Program-made: the position numbers and the translations under genes
Notes under the pieces: generated by a model
Told to the model about the DNA's origin: nothing
What the model saw: only the letters and a program-made list of their open reading frames with translations
The model's database searches: none
Part shown: positions 43,981-55,888 of the stretch, piece after piece
Numbering within the stretch: the stretch's first letter is position 1
Layout of the letters: every line of letters begins with the position of its first letter
NCBI GenBank assembly: GCA_039090855.1
Contig: CM077024.1
Span: 61,341,594-61,405,593, forward strand
Direction: 5' to 3'
Length of the DNA: 64,000 bases
DNA from: Macrothele yani
Taxonomy: Eukaryota > Arthropoda > Arachnida > Araneae > Macrothelidae

Positions 43981-44447
43981 TTCACTTAGAGTACAAAAGA
44001 TGACACGGGGGCCTATTTGGAAATAATATGTTATAATGTTGTACGTTCTGAGGACTACATTCTAAAAGATATTATTTCCAAAAAGGAACGTTACGTTTTG
44101 TGAGGTCAGTACGTTCTGAGAGGTACAGCTGCGAATGTAAACCATAATCCTCTGAACCAATGGTTATCTCGACCAATCGTGCTGTCGACCAGTCTTTACT
44201 GTGGACCAATCGGGTGTCGACCAATCGTGCGACACCGATACATGTGCATATTTTATTTTCTTGCTCACCATTCCACTCAATTCAGGTTAAGGGAAGACAC
44301 TTTGGTTTTAGTGAACCTCGTATATAGTGAACAAAATATGCGAGTCCGCAGAGGTTCACTATAAGCGAAGTTGACTGTATATATAAGCGATATATATACA
44401 AGGTGACAAGGTGACAAGACAAGGTGACAAGGTGACACCATATCTCC
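43981..44447. other. Unassigned DNA
   Basis: No gene recognised. Short tandem aaggtgacaaggtgaca repeats lie at about 44399-44440, next to the LINE 5' truncation point. Confidence 0.5.
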
Positions 44448-45340
44448 GAAGCTCTTTAATGCCACATTGGAGGGTGTTTTTCAGTCACTGAGCTGGGAAA
44501 ACAAGGGGATAAAGATTAATGGAGATTATCTAACCCACCTTCGTTTTGCTGATGACATAGTCATTTTTGCAACTAGCCCATCAGAGCTGCAGAGTATGAT
44601 CCAGGAACTTGCTGACAAGAGTAAAGAAGTGGGATTAAAAATGAACTTTCAGAAGACAAAAGTGATGTTCAATGCTTTTACAAGAAACGAAGATTTATCG
44701 ATTGATGGAGAAAAGCTGGAGATAACAGATACGTACGTTTATCTTGGACAGCAGATATCAAGTGAGGGTCACATTGATGAAGAAATTAATCGGCGTACAA
44801 AACTCGCCTGGAGAGCTTTTGGAAGAAACAGCATAATTTTCAAGAGCAATATGCCATTATGTCTTAAAAGAAAAGTGTTTGATCTATGCATCCTTCCAGT
44901 GCTTACGTATGGTGCAGAGACGTGGACCTTAACTAAAAGAGACATACAAAGGCTGCAGACAACTCAAAGAAGCATGGAGAGGTGCATACTTGGTGTAACC
45001 AGGAGAGATAAGAAGAGGAACTCGTGGATCCGAAAAATGACAAGAGTGGAAAACATCATGATCAGAGTTAAATCCCTGAAATGGCAGTGGGCTGGACATA
45101 CTGCCAGAAGGACAGATCATCGATGGACAGCCGAAATTTTAGATTGGATTCCAAGGGACAGAAAAAGACCCAGAAGAAGACCACATGGGATATGGGTGGA
45201 TGAAATTCGAAAGTATGCAGGGGTGACATGGAGGAGACTGGCACAAGACAGACCGTTGTGGAGGAAACTTGGGGAGACCTTCGTCCAGCAGTGGATTGAT
45301 AATGGTTGACAATGATGATGATGATGATATATATATATAT
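44448..45340 (+). pseudogene. RTE-like LINE, 5'-truncated, open 280-codon end
   Basis: The frame 44467-45309 is uninterrupted. It contains LRFADDIVIFATS (the reverse transcriptase FADD catalytic box), EVGLKMNFQKTKVMF, YVYLGQQISSEG, LPVLTYGAETWTL and KWQWAGHTARR, the usual order of an RTE/BovB-type end. It starts at about the palm domain because of 5' truncation. The 3' end passes into (gat)n and (at)n simple repeats, typical of RTE tails. The absence of stops suggests a recent insertion. The fragment at 30610-31038 is an older relative. It cannot encode an active protein without the missing N-terminal part. Confidence 0.88.
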
Positions 45341-45347
45341 ATATATA

Positions 45348-45893
45348 TACACTGAACAGCAATTGAATTACAGGCAGCTGGCGTTATGCAAATGTGGCGC
45401 TGTGGGTGGCCCTGTAAACGGAAACGACATGACGTATGCAGCGATCCGACAATATAAGGAGTGATGCAACGGGAATCAGTAAGAGTCGGATGCAGTATGG
45501 GTAAGACGAAGGATCTAAGCGCATTTGATCGTGGGCAAATTGTCGGGGTCCGAAGAATGGGTCACTCAATCTCGGAAGTCGTGCAGGCACTGGGATTTTC
45601 ACGAGCCACTGTGTCACGGGTGCACCGTTAGTACATCGAATCCGGTAAAACCATCCCTACAAGGGCCAACTGCCATGGACAACAGCGTGTGGATGAGCGG
45701 GGTCATCATCGGCTAGCTCGCATTGTAACAGCGGATAGACGGGCCACAGTGCAAGAAATCCCTCTGCAATTTAACACTGGTGCACAAAAACGTGTAAACA
45801 GCCACACCATCCAGAACCATCTCCTCGCTATGGGGTACAGAAGCCATCGTCCCACGAGGGTACCGCTGCTGACAGCATATCACAGAGTTCAGG
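45348..45893 (+). pseudogene. Tc1-type element, 5' half
   Basis: The left terminus TACACTGAACAGCAATTGAA and frames with MGKTKDLSAFDRGQIVGVRR and MGYRSHRPTRVPLLTAYHR match the element at 19518-20296. The copy ends abruptly at about 45893, before the catalytic domain. One stop follows the first DNA-binding domain (cgttag at about 45628). Confidence 0.85.
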
Positions 45894-46890
45894 TTGTGTT
45901 GAATTTACACACGAACTGACACCCTTTTAAACCGAGAAAAATCACACTACCATCAATTCAAACCGTATAACCTTTACGGTAATATGAATGTACATTCCAA
46001 AAGTCTTGATATGTCACTTTAATATTTATAAAATAACAACATTCTGAACGTGTGTTTTCATAGAAAGCCGGCACAGTCATTTGAAGTAAACACCTGTAAA
46101 GCAAACTGCATGAAAACAAGAATTTCAGTCTTGTTGACAATAAAGATAAATATTTTGTCGCCTTTTTCTTCACCTTAAGGATTTTTTTACACTTTTTAAG
46201 TTACTAGTCTTTGAGTACGTCTCTGCTCCGCGACATATCTCGCTTCTTTCTTTCAGTTTGGAGACCGTTATTTACCAGCCATGTTGGAAGCAATAAAATG
46301 AACGGCCGGCTACATCGACAGCAGCGCCGGAAGACGAACACCACCTTATCGGGATATCCGTACGACATTCAATATGAGAAATCCACTCTCTTATCAAACG
46401 TCAATGTATTTTTAGTAGTTCTGAAGTCTGCTTTCATTCAGAGAACGTCTTCAGTTGACGCGGCCATTCTGAGATTCTACAAACACATCAGTGCCACATG
46501 ATCTTAGGTTTTTCATTTTATTGCGAGACTGAAGCCATGCTATTTTCCAGTGATATTTTCAGCTCCCTCCAAAGCTCTTCCATTCGAGTGCACAATGCCT
46601 GTAATCAGAGCCACAAGAGCACATGATGAAAGAAAATCTCCATTAACTGCCTTCAACTCTGCAGAATCAAAGGATTTTTCTTTCAAACAATATGCGAATG
46701 TTAATAATGGGATGTTAGCAACTCCGAGAATAGTGTAATTTCCTTAGTATAGCATGAAATCGTGCACATCGATATATTAAATGAAACATTTCATTTCTCC
46801 ACTTTCTTTCTTGTGAGCTTTACTCTGAGTGCATTTCGTAACATGTAAGAGTGCATACATACATTGAGATAACATATTAGGTACACCTTG
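45894..46890. other. Unassigned DNA
   Basis: No gene or known repeat recognised. Confidence 0.5.
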
Positions 46891-46974
46891 TAACCTTTCT
46901 TTGCCAACATGGGATTCGAACTTACATCTTTCTATTCGGGCGCGGCTATTCTTCTAATTAAACTACGCCTGTAA

Positions 46975-47760
46975 GTTTGCCTCTATTTCATTATCGATTT
47001 GTTTCTCGCATCGCCTCAGCAGTACGTCATCTATATAATGTTGAACTACACCAGTAGGTTTGACTCTGCATTATTACCGATTTGATTCACGTGTCATCTC
47101 ATCTACGTCATCTTCGTAATGTTGAACTACGTCAGTAAGCTTGACTCTGTATCATTACCGATTTGTTTCACCTCAGCAGTACGTCATCTATGTAACGTTG
47201 AACTACGCCAGTAGGTTTGACTCTGTATCATTACCGATTTGTTTCACCCCAGCATTACGTCATCTACGTAACGTTGAACTACGCCAGTAGGTTTGACTCT
47301 GTATCATTACCGATTTGATTCACGTGTCATCTCATCTACGTCATCTTCGCAATGTTGAACTACGCCATAGGCTTAACTCTGTATCATTACCGATTTGTTT
47401 CACCTCAGCAGTACGTCATCTACGTAACGTTGTACTACGCCAGTAGGCTTGACTCTGTATCATTACGGATTTGTTTCACCCCAGCAGTACGTCATCTACG
47501 TAACGTCGAACTACGCCAGTAGGTTTGACTCTGTATCATTACCGATTTGATTCATGTGTCATCACATCTACGTCATCTTCGTAATGTTGAACTATGCCAG
47601 TAGGCTTGACTCTCTATCATTGCCGATTTCTTTCCCGCGTCACCTCAGCAGTACGTCATCTACGTAACGTTGAACTACGCTAGTAGGCTCGCCTCTGTTT
47701 CATTACTGATTTTATTCACGCGTCACCCCAGTAGTACATCGTATATGTAATGTCGCGTAG
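46975..47760 (-). repeat. Tandem array of about 75-110 bp units
   Basis: About nine units share ctacgccagtaggtttgact, gtatcattaccgatttg and cagcagtacgtcatctacg. Each unit contains the 5' half of a tRNA-like sequence and an LTR-like tip, so the array seems to have grown from a TRIM-like LTR. Confidence 0.85.
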
Positions 47761-47880
47761 TATATCACATAATCCCCCTTGAAAAAGGTAAGAGAATGAA
47801 ATCTCAGGTTTCGGGCCAGCAGACAACTCTGCTCGAAGTGACATCTGATTGTAGAAGTTAATTTTTATAAAAACAACTTG

Positions 47881-48090
47881 TCGTCCCGATGGCGTCGTGG
47901 TTTGAGCGCTGGCTTCTGGCCATCCCTCCCAGATGGGTGCGAGTTCGAGTCCCGGTGCGGTATGGATGTTGTGTTTGTCTTACGGCACTGGCTGTCTCCC
48001 TTCCTTGGAACCAATTGCCCTATATAAAGGACAGGGGAGTTCTTATATCCCTTCCAGTTGCTCACAGTTATCGTTAAACCCCCAATCCTA
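47881..48090 (+). repeat. tRNA-headed SINE, family A variant
   Basis: The A-box region is gatggcgtcgtggtttgagc and the B box GAGTTCGAGTCCCGG. The body tgttgtgtttgtcttacgg and tail gttgctcacagttatcgtta match the family. Confidence 0.85.
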
Positions 48091-48415
48091 ACAGCAACAG
48101 AAAACCTCTACAATTATATGGTCCTTCGAGTTAGCCACGTGCGTTGTGAGAAAAATCTTCGAGTTAGCCACGGGCGTTGTATAGAAAAATCATCATTCAA
48201 CTTTTTCAAGCTTGGAGATTCATTTTCATTTGAACGACAATATAACCTTACTTTGTACTTCGTGCGATTCGAAGCAGCATTTTCCTACTACAAAGCGTAA
48301 GTTCTTCCAATCGAACTACGCCGGCAGGCTTATCGCGGTTTCTTTGTCGATTTGACTCATGCGTCATCTTAGCAGTACGTTATTACGTCATGTCACGTAA
48401 TACGTTGCAACCTGC

Positions 48416-49215
48416 CCATGTAACGTGAATAGTTCGCACGCCACGTGAGCGCGGCGTGCGGTTTAAATAAGGCGGACCAACTCGTCGAGGATCGATTAGC
48501 CTTCAACTGATGGGCGGAATAGTCAAAGTGAGTGATCTGAGCGACTCTGAACGCGGAATTCAACTTAGCCCCGGGAGATCGGGTGCAAACATTTTCCAAA
48601 CAAACGTCCTCTTGAGCTTTTCATGCTCAACCGAGGCAAGGCTTTACCGTAAGTGCTGCGGCACGTAAAAATATATAAGCAATTGGTTGTCCTATGGACG
48701 AAAGCAGCTGATGGATCAACGGAGTGAAAAGAGACTGGTAAGAACTGCAGAAGTGAATACACATACATTCTAGCTATAACCTGGAAAATCACTGCAAAAT
48801 TCAACATCTGTGTTCTGGGAGTCATCTTAGAACTCATCACGTATCATACCATATCACGAATGGACTGCAACAACCATCTCGCTATTCTCCTTGGACCTTT
48901 ATAACACAGCAGCTGTTTTCGTGCAGTGACTGCTGGAAATATTTTGTATGCTTTCACGGTAAACTCTTGCTATGGTTGTGCGTAAAACGCCCAGAAGGAT
49001 GGGCATTTGGGAAATGCTCGAACTGGCTTTCCTAGCGCTAAGTAGGATACCAAGTTCAAAGCCGTCCAGATCACTCCACCGTCGGTCGAACGCAAATCTG
49101 TGCTCGACAAGAGCTGGTCTGATTGAATCGCACCACACACTGCGCTCACATTCGGTTTTCCGATGTGGATTGAGCCATTTAAAGGGCGAGATAAGAGGTA
49201 CCTAATACATTGGTG
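48416..49215. pseudogene. Two Tc1-type N-terminal fragments in opposite orientation
   Basis: Plus strand, about 48512-48720: MGGIVKVSDLSDSERGIQ is a DNA-binding start. Minus strand, about 48850-49180: WSDLDGFELGILLSARKASS and LLGVLRTTIARVYRE are the same domain of another copy. Neither has a catalytic domain. No terminal repeats were located. Confidence 0.6.
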
Positions 49216-49624
49216 TTTATTCAATAACTGAATTCGCTTAACTGTCTGTTTCTAGCAAGCAGTAAATGATACTGTGGAATCAAAACTTGCACACAAAAAT
49301 ACAGCTATGTTTTTTTCAAGCATTTCGTCGCGTTGACGCACAGATCCCTTGTAACTTTCTGTATCTCTTTTCCCATTCATGTCACAAAATGGAGACAGTT
49401 TATAAACTGAATTCCCACGATTTCATCGTAGTTAAGTTGCGAATCTATATTTCGCATTATCTGTTTCACAATAATATTGGGTAGCGCACCACGTATCATT
49501 TGTCACAAATCGCCATTCACCATAAATGTCATTTTTTTTTTTTGTTTTCGTTTTATGCAGAAGAGCAGCTAAATTATTTTCTAACTTTCTAGTTTTTCGG
49601 AAGTTCTATGATTTTCCTTTTTTT
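49216..49624. other. Unassigned DNA
   Basis: Nothing recognised; a short A/T-rich stretch precedes dispersed repeat D. Confidence 0.5.
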
Positions 49625-50930
49625 TAAGCTTTTCAACCTACGGTTGAAAAGCGTAAAAGGTCCGTCTGTCCGTCCGTCCGTCTGTCAGCACGATAACTCG
49701 CGTAAAAATGGTTCGATTTCGATGAAATTTTAGTATGTGGTAGGGGACCACCTAGGGACAAACCCTATTGAAAATGAACGGAATGGGGTCAAAGGTCAGG
49801 ACATAGGATCGGGATCCATTCCATCGCCCTTATCCCATACTATTAAAGGAGCAATTCTTGTATGTATGTAAATATTATTTTGAAAACGGCTCTAAGGATT
49901 TTGATGAAAATCGTTAACCTACCGTTTTCTGGTACTGGAAAACGATTTACCTTGATCTCAACTTTAGGAAACTTCGTTTAGTGTGTAAAATAACCATTCC
50001 GAATTGCCACGTTTTTACTGGCATGGCGTCGTCCCATTAATGTTGCCCATGCTTAGAAATCTTATGACGTCCCAATCTCGCGCTTGAGATGTTGGCGCGC
50101 GGCCACTCCATCTGTCTCATTAAGTGTGTAGGGATCTTATTAAAGTTTTATGACGTCACACTCTTTCGAGCCGATGGTCGCGATTCCCATCTGCCTCATT
50201 ACGTCACGCGTTGTGTGCGTATGTCCGGCCGCACGATAAGTCGCGTAAAAATGGTTCGATTTCGATGCACATTTGGTATGTGGAAGGAAATCACTTGGGA
50301 AGGTACCGTATTGAAAGTAAACGAAATGGGGTCAAAGGTTAGGACATAGGAGCGGGATCCATTCCATTGCTCTTATGCGTCATAACTAACGTAAAAAAAT
50401 TTCGATTTCGATTAAAGTTTAGTATGTGGTAGGGGACTGTCTGGGGACAAACCCTTTTGAAAATGGGCGAAATGTGGTCAAAGATCAGGACATAGGAGCG
50501 GAATTACTTCCATCGCCATTATGCGTCATAACTTATGTAAAAATGCTTCGATTTGGGTGAAATGTTAGTATGTTGTAGTGGTCTGCCTATAATGTGGGCG
50601 AAATGGGGTCAACGAATCCTATTGAAAATGGGCGAAATGTGGTCAAAGGTTAGGACATAGGAGCGGAATCTATTCCATAGCCCTTATGCATCATAACTTA
50701 CGTAAAATGGCTTCCATTGCGACAAAACTTTATCATGTTATTTCGGAGGTATACTGAACCGGTTCTGTTTAATATCATCGAAATAGGATCAAAAGTCAGG
50801 GCACAGGAGCGAGATTTATTCCACAGCCATTATCCTCATAACTTGAGTAATAACTTGAGTAATGATTTCTGGTATGTTGGAAAGCCTATTATAATCAATG
50901 CATTGCATGATTTTACTAACTTGTTATCTT
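49625..50930 (+). repeat. Dispersed repeat D, copy 2
   Basis: This has the same order as 21145-23090: a gtccgtccgtcc stretch, units with ttcgatttcgatgaaatttt, the block ctaccgttttctggtactgg, then further units, ending catgattttactaacttgtt. It lacks the MITE and so shows the empty TTAA at 49843-49846. Confidence 0.8.
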
Positions 50931-51039
50931 TAAATCTGTATTTTGAAAAAGTTTCCTTCTTCCTATATAAAAATCCACCACATAAAATCAATATACTCAC
51001 AGGAACGCAACCACATATCAATGCAATCTATGGAATGAG

Positions 51040-52230
51040 GACACCAATCAGCCATTACATTATGACCACCTACTTAATAAGTAGTATGACCCCTTTTAGC
51101 CCGCAAACCAGCATCCACTCGGCGAGACCTCGATTCGATGAAGTGGCGATAGGTATCCTGGGCTATCTGGTACCATAATGTCAACAGCAGGCCCTCCGGT
51201 TCAGTTACATTTCGGCATGGTGGGGATTTAGCGCGAACCCGCTTTTCCAGGTTCAACCACAAATGTTTGATTGGGTTTATGTCAGGTGACTTTGGAGGCC
51301 AGGGCATTAACAGAAAGTCACCGACATGTTCCTCGAACAAATCCTTCACGATTCTGGCAGTGTGGAATGGTACATTATCCTGTTGGTAATGGCCATCACC
51401 AGCAGAGAACACAGTTGCCATGAATGGGTGAACTTGGTCCGCAACGAGGTTTAGATACTTGCCAGCCGTCAAGGATTGTGCTATTGGGATAATGGGGCCT
51501 AAATTGTCCCACGAAAACATCGCCTACAGCATAACACCGCCGCCGCCTCATACCTGTCTGTTTCCACCTAACAGTGCATGCAAGTGTCATAGCCTCCTTT
51601 GGTAAACGTCGTATCCGCGTTCGGCCGTCTACATGATGCACCAAGAACTTGGATTCGTCAGACTAGGCCATTTTCTTCCAATCATCCACTGTCCAATCTC
51701 GATTATCTTGGGCCCATTTCATACGTTGTTGGCTATGACGTGAAGTGAGAATGGGGACCTGGCTGGATCTTCGGCAACGCGGGCCCATGCGCAGAAGGCT
51801 GCGATGAACTGTGTACTGTGACACATTGCCCCGATCACCACTGTTGTAACTGCGGGTGATCAGTCGCACTGTGGTCTCCGCTCCCCTCTAGCATCAATGA
51901 GCTGCAGACGACACACGGCGGAACCACGGTTAGTTGTTCGGCCATCTGTGCACCACTTTTGATACGTACTCACTACAGCGGCACGTGAACAAGCCGTGCC
52001 GTTTCGGTGATCGTAGTTCCGATGCGCAGTGCCATCACATTTTGTCCTTTATCAAACTCTGATAAATCGGCAGCTGTTCCCATTCTGACTCCGAACACTC
52101 TACTAACAGAAAGCCGGTCTTCGGGATGTATATATACTGCTCTGCGAACTTCACCTGCGCTACCGTTCGGTTGCAAGGAGCGCATTTCTCTAGGCTGGGT
52201 CTGGTCACAATGTAATTGCTCATCGTTGTA
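51040..52230 (-). pseudogene. Tc1-type DD36E-like element
   Basis: Same family as 37021-38250. The C-terminal frame (51074-51520) shows HYQQDNVPFHTARIVKDLFE with the second Asp intact. The catalytic Glu is Lys in INPIKHLWLNLEK. N-terminal parts (51663-51869 and 52035-52248) are in other frames. The right terminus is attgctcatcgttgta; the left is diverged. The frame breaks and the E-to-K change inactivate it. Confidence 0.83.
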
Positions 52231-52232
52231 TA

Positions 52233-54720
52233 TACACCGAAGAACCAAAACATTATGACTAGCACCTTTTTATGCAAGACAAAGCGTACTAAGCTCTGTC
52301 AATATGCGTTATTCTTGTTCTTCAGGTGGTAAAAAACAGCGCACTTAAGGGAGTTTAACAAAGTCTTAATTTTAATGCCAAACGACTGGGTCATAACACT
52401 TCCTGGACGTCGAACTTGTTAGGTACTCACGATCTGCCGTGGTTTGTACTTTCAAAAAGTAGTGTCAGGCGATTAAAAACGATTGACAACTTGCAAAGCG
52501 TGCGCTGACCGCGGCTCATCGATGCTAGAGGTGAGTGAGGGTTAACTTGTAAGATACCAGTCAACAGAAGGGACACTAAGTCGCAACTCGGCGGAAATTT
52601 GAACGTTGGTGACAAGAATTATGTGTCACAACACACAGTACCTGGAACCCTGCTGAAAATTAGTCTGCGTAGCCTCAGGTCATTTCGAGTGCCCACGCTA
52701 ACCTCATTTCACCGTCGAACGAATATTGAACGATTGAAAGAAGATCGTCTGGTCCGATTAATCACGTTTCCTGTTGCACCGTGTAGATGGCCGGGTACAT
52801 TTGCGTCGTCGACCTAAGAAAATGTTTTCGCAAGTATTCATCGTGAATCTAATACGAGTCGGTGGAGGAAGTGTAATACACTGGCGTGCAAAAATTAAGG
52901 ACGAGACGGTTTTTCGAATGTAACATCGTGCAGAAGTGCTCCACATCGATTCAAATCGTACCATAAGATCCCTAAGATGTAAGAATATGGGACAAGTGAG
53001 CAACACCGTCCAAACAAGGAATTCAAAGGGTACAAAGGCACTTTATTGAAAAGGTAGCTTAGAGCACAACTGGACAGAAGACAGAAACGTCCATGTGACA
53101 GGCGGCTGTCAAGAAAACTCCAGCCTTTAGTAGGGTATATGATCACCCCTGACTGCGTTCCAGGATTTATAACGTCTGTCCGTGCTGAGGACGAGGTAGT
53201 CAAGGACCTGTTGTGGCATCGCGGCTCATTCCTCTTGTAGCGCCAATCGCAGCTGCGGAGTCGTTGCTGGCGGCTGATGACGTGCTGCCAAGCGTCTCCC
53301 GAGAAGGTCCCACACGTGTTCGATTCGATGTAGGTCCGGGGACCTTGCGGGCCAATCCATGCGTTGAATATCTTCACTCTCCAACAGCTCTGCGACAGCC
53401 ACTGTACGATGAAATGTAGCGTTGTCATCCATGAAAAGAAACTCAAGACCCACAGCACCTCTAAGCAGACGCACGTGAGGCAGGAGAACCTCGGTACAAT
53501 AGCGGACACCAGTGACTGAACCTCCTTTGAAGATGTGGAGGTCGGTATGGCTACCGAGCATGATACCGCCCCAAACGAGAACTCCGCCACCTCCAAACCG
53601 GTCCCTTTGGATGATGTTGGAGGTGTGATTGCGTGTTCCCTGCTCTATCCAGATGTGTATTCGTCCAGAATCGCTCGTCAGACTAAATCGGCTGTCATCC
53701 GTAAAGAGAACTCGACCCCATTGCTGATTTGTCCAGTTCTTGTGTTCCTGGCTCCACAGACACCGGCGTCTCCGATGAGCAGGCATTAATAGCACACTCC
53801 GTACTGGTCGTCGTGCAAATAGACCACCTTTGTGCAGCTTCCTGGCCACGGGAAAACGCGATAACGAACGTTCAGTTGTCTGTTGCATGTGCCTTGCGAT
53901 TTCTCTCCCTGTCTGCCGTCTGTTTCATCTCGCCTGTAGGACAATATACCGGTCGTCCGCCGCCGTGGTTGCTCGTAGACGACCACTGCTAAACTCTCGG
54001 ACAGCTGTTCCTGTCGTTTGAAATGCTCTCCAAGCTCGTGAAACGATGCTGTGAGCGATCCCGAACTCCTCGGCCACACTAGTCACACTTCGACCTTCTT
54101 CCAAATTTCCAATGACGCGACCCAGGGTAAAGTCATCTAGATGACGTCTACTGGATTGCCTGTTGGCCATATCACACGGTGGCAGCAACTCGACGTCGTT
54201 CAAACCGATGTATGCCGTGCAATAACTTTCACCGAATTGCTGAGCGTACACCGCCCGTATGCTTTATACCCTTCCGACACTCCCCCTTCCCCCTTTACGT
54301 CATGCTGCATAGATGCGCATGCTCTACCGTACCGGACCCTATTCTATCGCCTGAGTGGTCTTTTGGTCCGTTCTGCCTGCTCGTTCCGCTGTTATGCTAA
54401 TTTCTCCTCTTCGTCCTTAATTTTTGCACACCAGTGTACTTTGAACAATGTTCTGCTGGAAAACCTTAGGTCCAGTTATTCATGTGCAGGAAGCTATGAC
54501 ATCTGCCACCTACCGAAGAATCATAACTGACCAGGTGCACCCATTCGTGCCAACGCGATTTTCCTCTAGTAGTGCGTTCTTTCAGAAGAGCAATGCCCCA
54601 TGACACACCGCCCGGATTGCTCCAGAATGGTTCGCGGAACATGAACTAGACTTCCAAATATCGCCCTTAACCACGTTACGAGAATTAAAGGATCTGCTGG
54701 TAATTTGTTGGTACTAGATA
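52233..54720 (+). pseudogene. Tc1-type element split by another Tc1
   Basis: The left end TACACCGAAGAACCAAAACA is followed by relics of a DNA-binding domain (GDKNYVSQHTVPGTLL, RSFRVPTLTSFH) up to 52876. The frame resumes after the insertion at 54439 with LGPVIHVQEAMTSATYRRII, FFQKSNAP and HTARIAPEWFAEHEL. The second catalytic Asp is Ser. No right terminus was recognised; the (gt)n repeat follows. Confidence 0.75.
52877..54438 (-). mobile_element. Tc1-type DD34E element nested in a Tc1
   Basis: Termini TACACTGGCGTGCAAAAATT and their inverse at the right end enclose 1.56 kb, flanked by duplicated TA. The transposase (about 54173 to 53102) starts MANRQSSRRHLDDFTLGR and is one frame with only two TGA stops, near 53925 and at about 53226. 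Catalytic blocks LFTDDSRFSL, FMDDNATFHRT and HRIEHVWDLLGR keep D, D and E with 34 residues between the last two. It is the best preserved transposase in the window, with a close relative at 56727-58235. Confidence 0.9.
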
Positions 54721-54758
54721 CCCGTAAGACACCTTTAGAAATCTTGTAGTGTTGACTT

Positions 54759-54762
<4 letters not shown>

Positions 54763-54812
<50 letters not shown>
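54763..54812 (+). repeat. (GT)25 microsatellite
   Basis: An uninterrupted dinucleotide run of 50 bp. Confidence 0.98.
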
Positions 54813-54813
<1 letters not shown>

Positions 54814-55358
54814 AAAAATCGGTTTAGGCTTGCAATGCATGCAGTTCAACTGAAGATAGCAATTACGCCTATTTAGAGGCACAGCAACATTATGTATTTT
54901 TACTTTATACTATGCTATGTCAGCTACACTATGCTCTTCGATCATTAATTTTAATATTCTTGCAGTCCAGAAAGAAGCAACTGTACTTCATTGTGAAACA
55001 AACACGCTGCCAAAAAAAAAAAAAAAAAAAAAAAAAAACGCGATGCTAAACGAATCCCAAAAGTTGAATCCTATAAAAACTAGTACTGTTTATACACTGC
55101 TCTACATACAAATTTCTTCGCCCAGAAGGAGTTCTGCTACAAGCATGCAAATCGCAGAGCGGGTGTACCCATTCGAGATATGCAAATGATGTTAAACTGG
55201 AACCGATGACGTCACACGCTCGTGAGATAAAGGTGCCAGCAGCAACAGGGAGGGTAAAGTGTTGTCGATGGTAGAAGTGTCGCGAACGTATCAGTTTTTT
55301 TTTTTTTTAGTTTTTTTTTTTTTGTGTGTGCTGGCAAACTGTTCAGCGAAGGCCGAAA
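54813..55358. other. Unassigned DNA with homopolymers
   Basis: Poly(A) at 55012-55038 and poly(T) at 55294-55322. No gene recognised. Confidence 0.5.
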
Positions 55359-55695
55359 ATGCCAGGTAAACGCCGTTGGCAGGTTTATCGCCATTTGGAT
55401 GCGTTTCAGAGAGGAAGAATTGTAGGACTGTATGAAGCGGGTTGGTCTACACGTCGTATCGCTGCGAATGTGCAACGGGATGCGCGAACTGTTCGACGCT
55501 GTTAGCACCAGTGACTACAGGAAGGTTCGTACGGGGGTCGGAGCGTCAGTGGTGCAGTTCGGCAGACGTCAGCACGCCTGGACCGGCGGATGTTCGACAC
55601 GCTCGTTCGTCATCATAAGGCACTGAAGTCGATATTCGACGTGCTGTGTTATCGGTTATGGACGTCGCCATAACGACCCGAACTGTAAACCGAAG
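55359..55695 (+). pseudogene. Tc1-type transposase N-terminal fragment
   Basis: The ATG at 55359 gives MPGKRRWQVYRHLDAFQRGR and then IVGLYEAGWSTRRIAANVQR, a helix-turn-helix, followed by RDARTVRR and a TAG at about 55500. Relics such as VMDVAITTRTVNRR continue. The catalytic domain is absent. Confidence 0.75.
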
Positions 55696-55727
55696 GTGAC
55701 ACTTGGCAGTAGGCAACCATTACACCA

Positions 55728-55888
55728 ACTGTCATTGACGGCCAGCCATAGGACGCACATGAGATAAAGCAAGATAGCAGTGAGGGCGCATGCCAGTGTA
55801 GTATAGTGGGTAGCACTCGGAACTCCGGAGCCGAGAGTTGCGGGTTCGAATTTGGCATGAAAATGATGAAGAAATTTACTTCGTCGCA
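55728..55888 (+). repeat. TRIM-like solo LTR with a different tRNA-like module
   Basis: Outer parts match the TRIM LTRs of copies A and B: aggacgcacatgagataaag and agatagcag near the start, gaaatttacttcgt near the end. Between them is a 69-nt cloverleaf (55790-55858): acceptor ATGCCAG/TTGGCAT, anticodon-arm CTCGG/CCGAG and B box GGGTTCGAAT. It is unlike the module in copies A and B. No second LTR, primer site or purine tract is adjacent. Confidence 0.75.

Larger units (their letters stand above)
46891..48415 (-). mobile_element. TRIM-like element with expanded LTR (tentative)
   Basis: The left part (46905-47790) begins with a tRNA-like reverse strand (GGATTCGAACTT, then AATTAAACTACGCC). A similar arrangement closes at 48260-48415 (GCGATTCGAAGC, AATCGAACTACGCC, then acgtcatgtcacg). 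Each is followed by a gcagtacgtcatc-like LTR tip. After the left one comes tcacataatcccccttgaaa, comparable to the purine tract next to TRIM LTRs. The left LTR appears to be swollen by a tandem array, and a SINE (47881-48090) sits inside. No primer site was identified. Confidence 0.5.

Noticed and set aside
44399..44440. Short tandem aaggtgacaaggtgaca block as a regulatory array
   Set aside because: It abuts the 5' truncation point of the LINE and is better explained as filler or slippage at insertion.
46975..47760. CRISPR-like array
   Set aside because: Units are contiguous and similar along their whole length, with no unique spacers, and the genome is eukaryotic. It is a satellite-type array.
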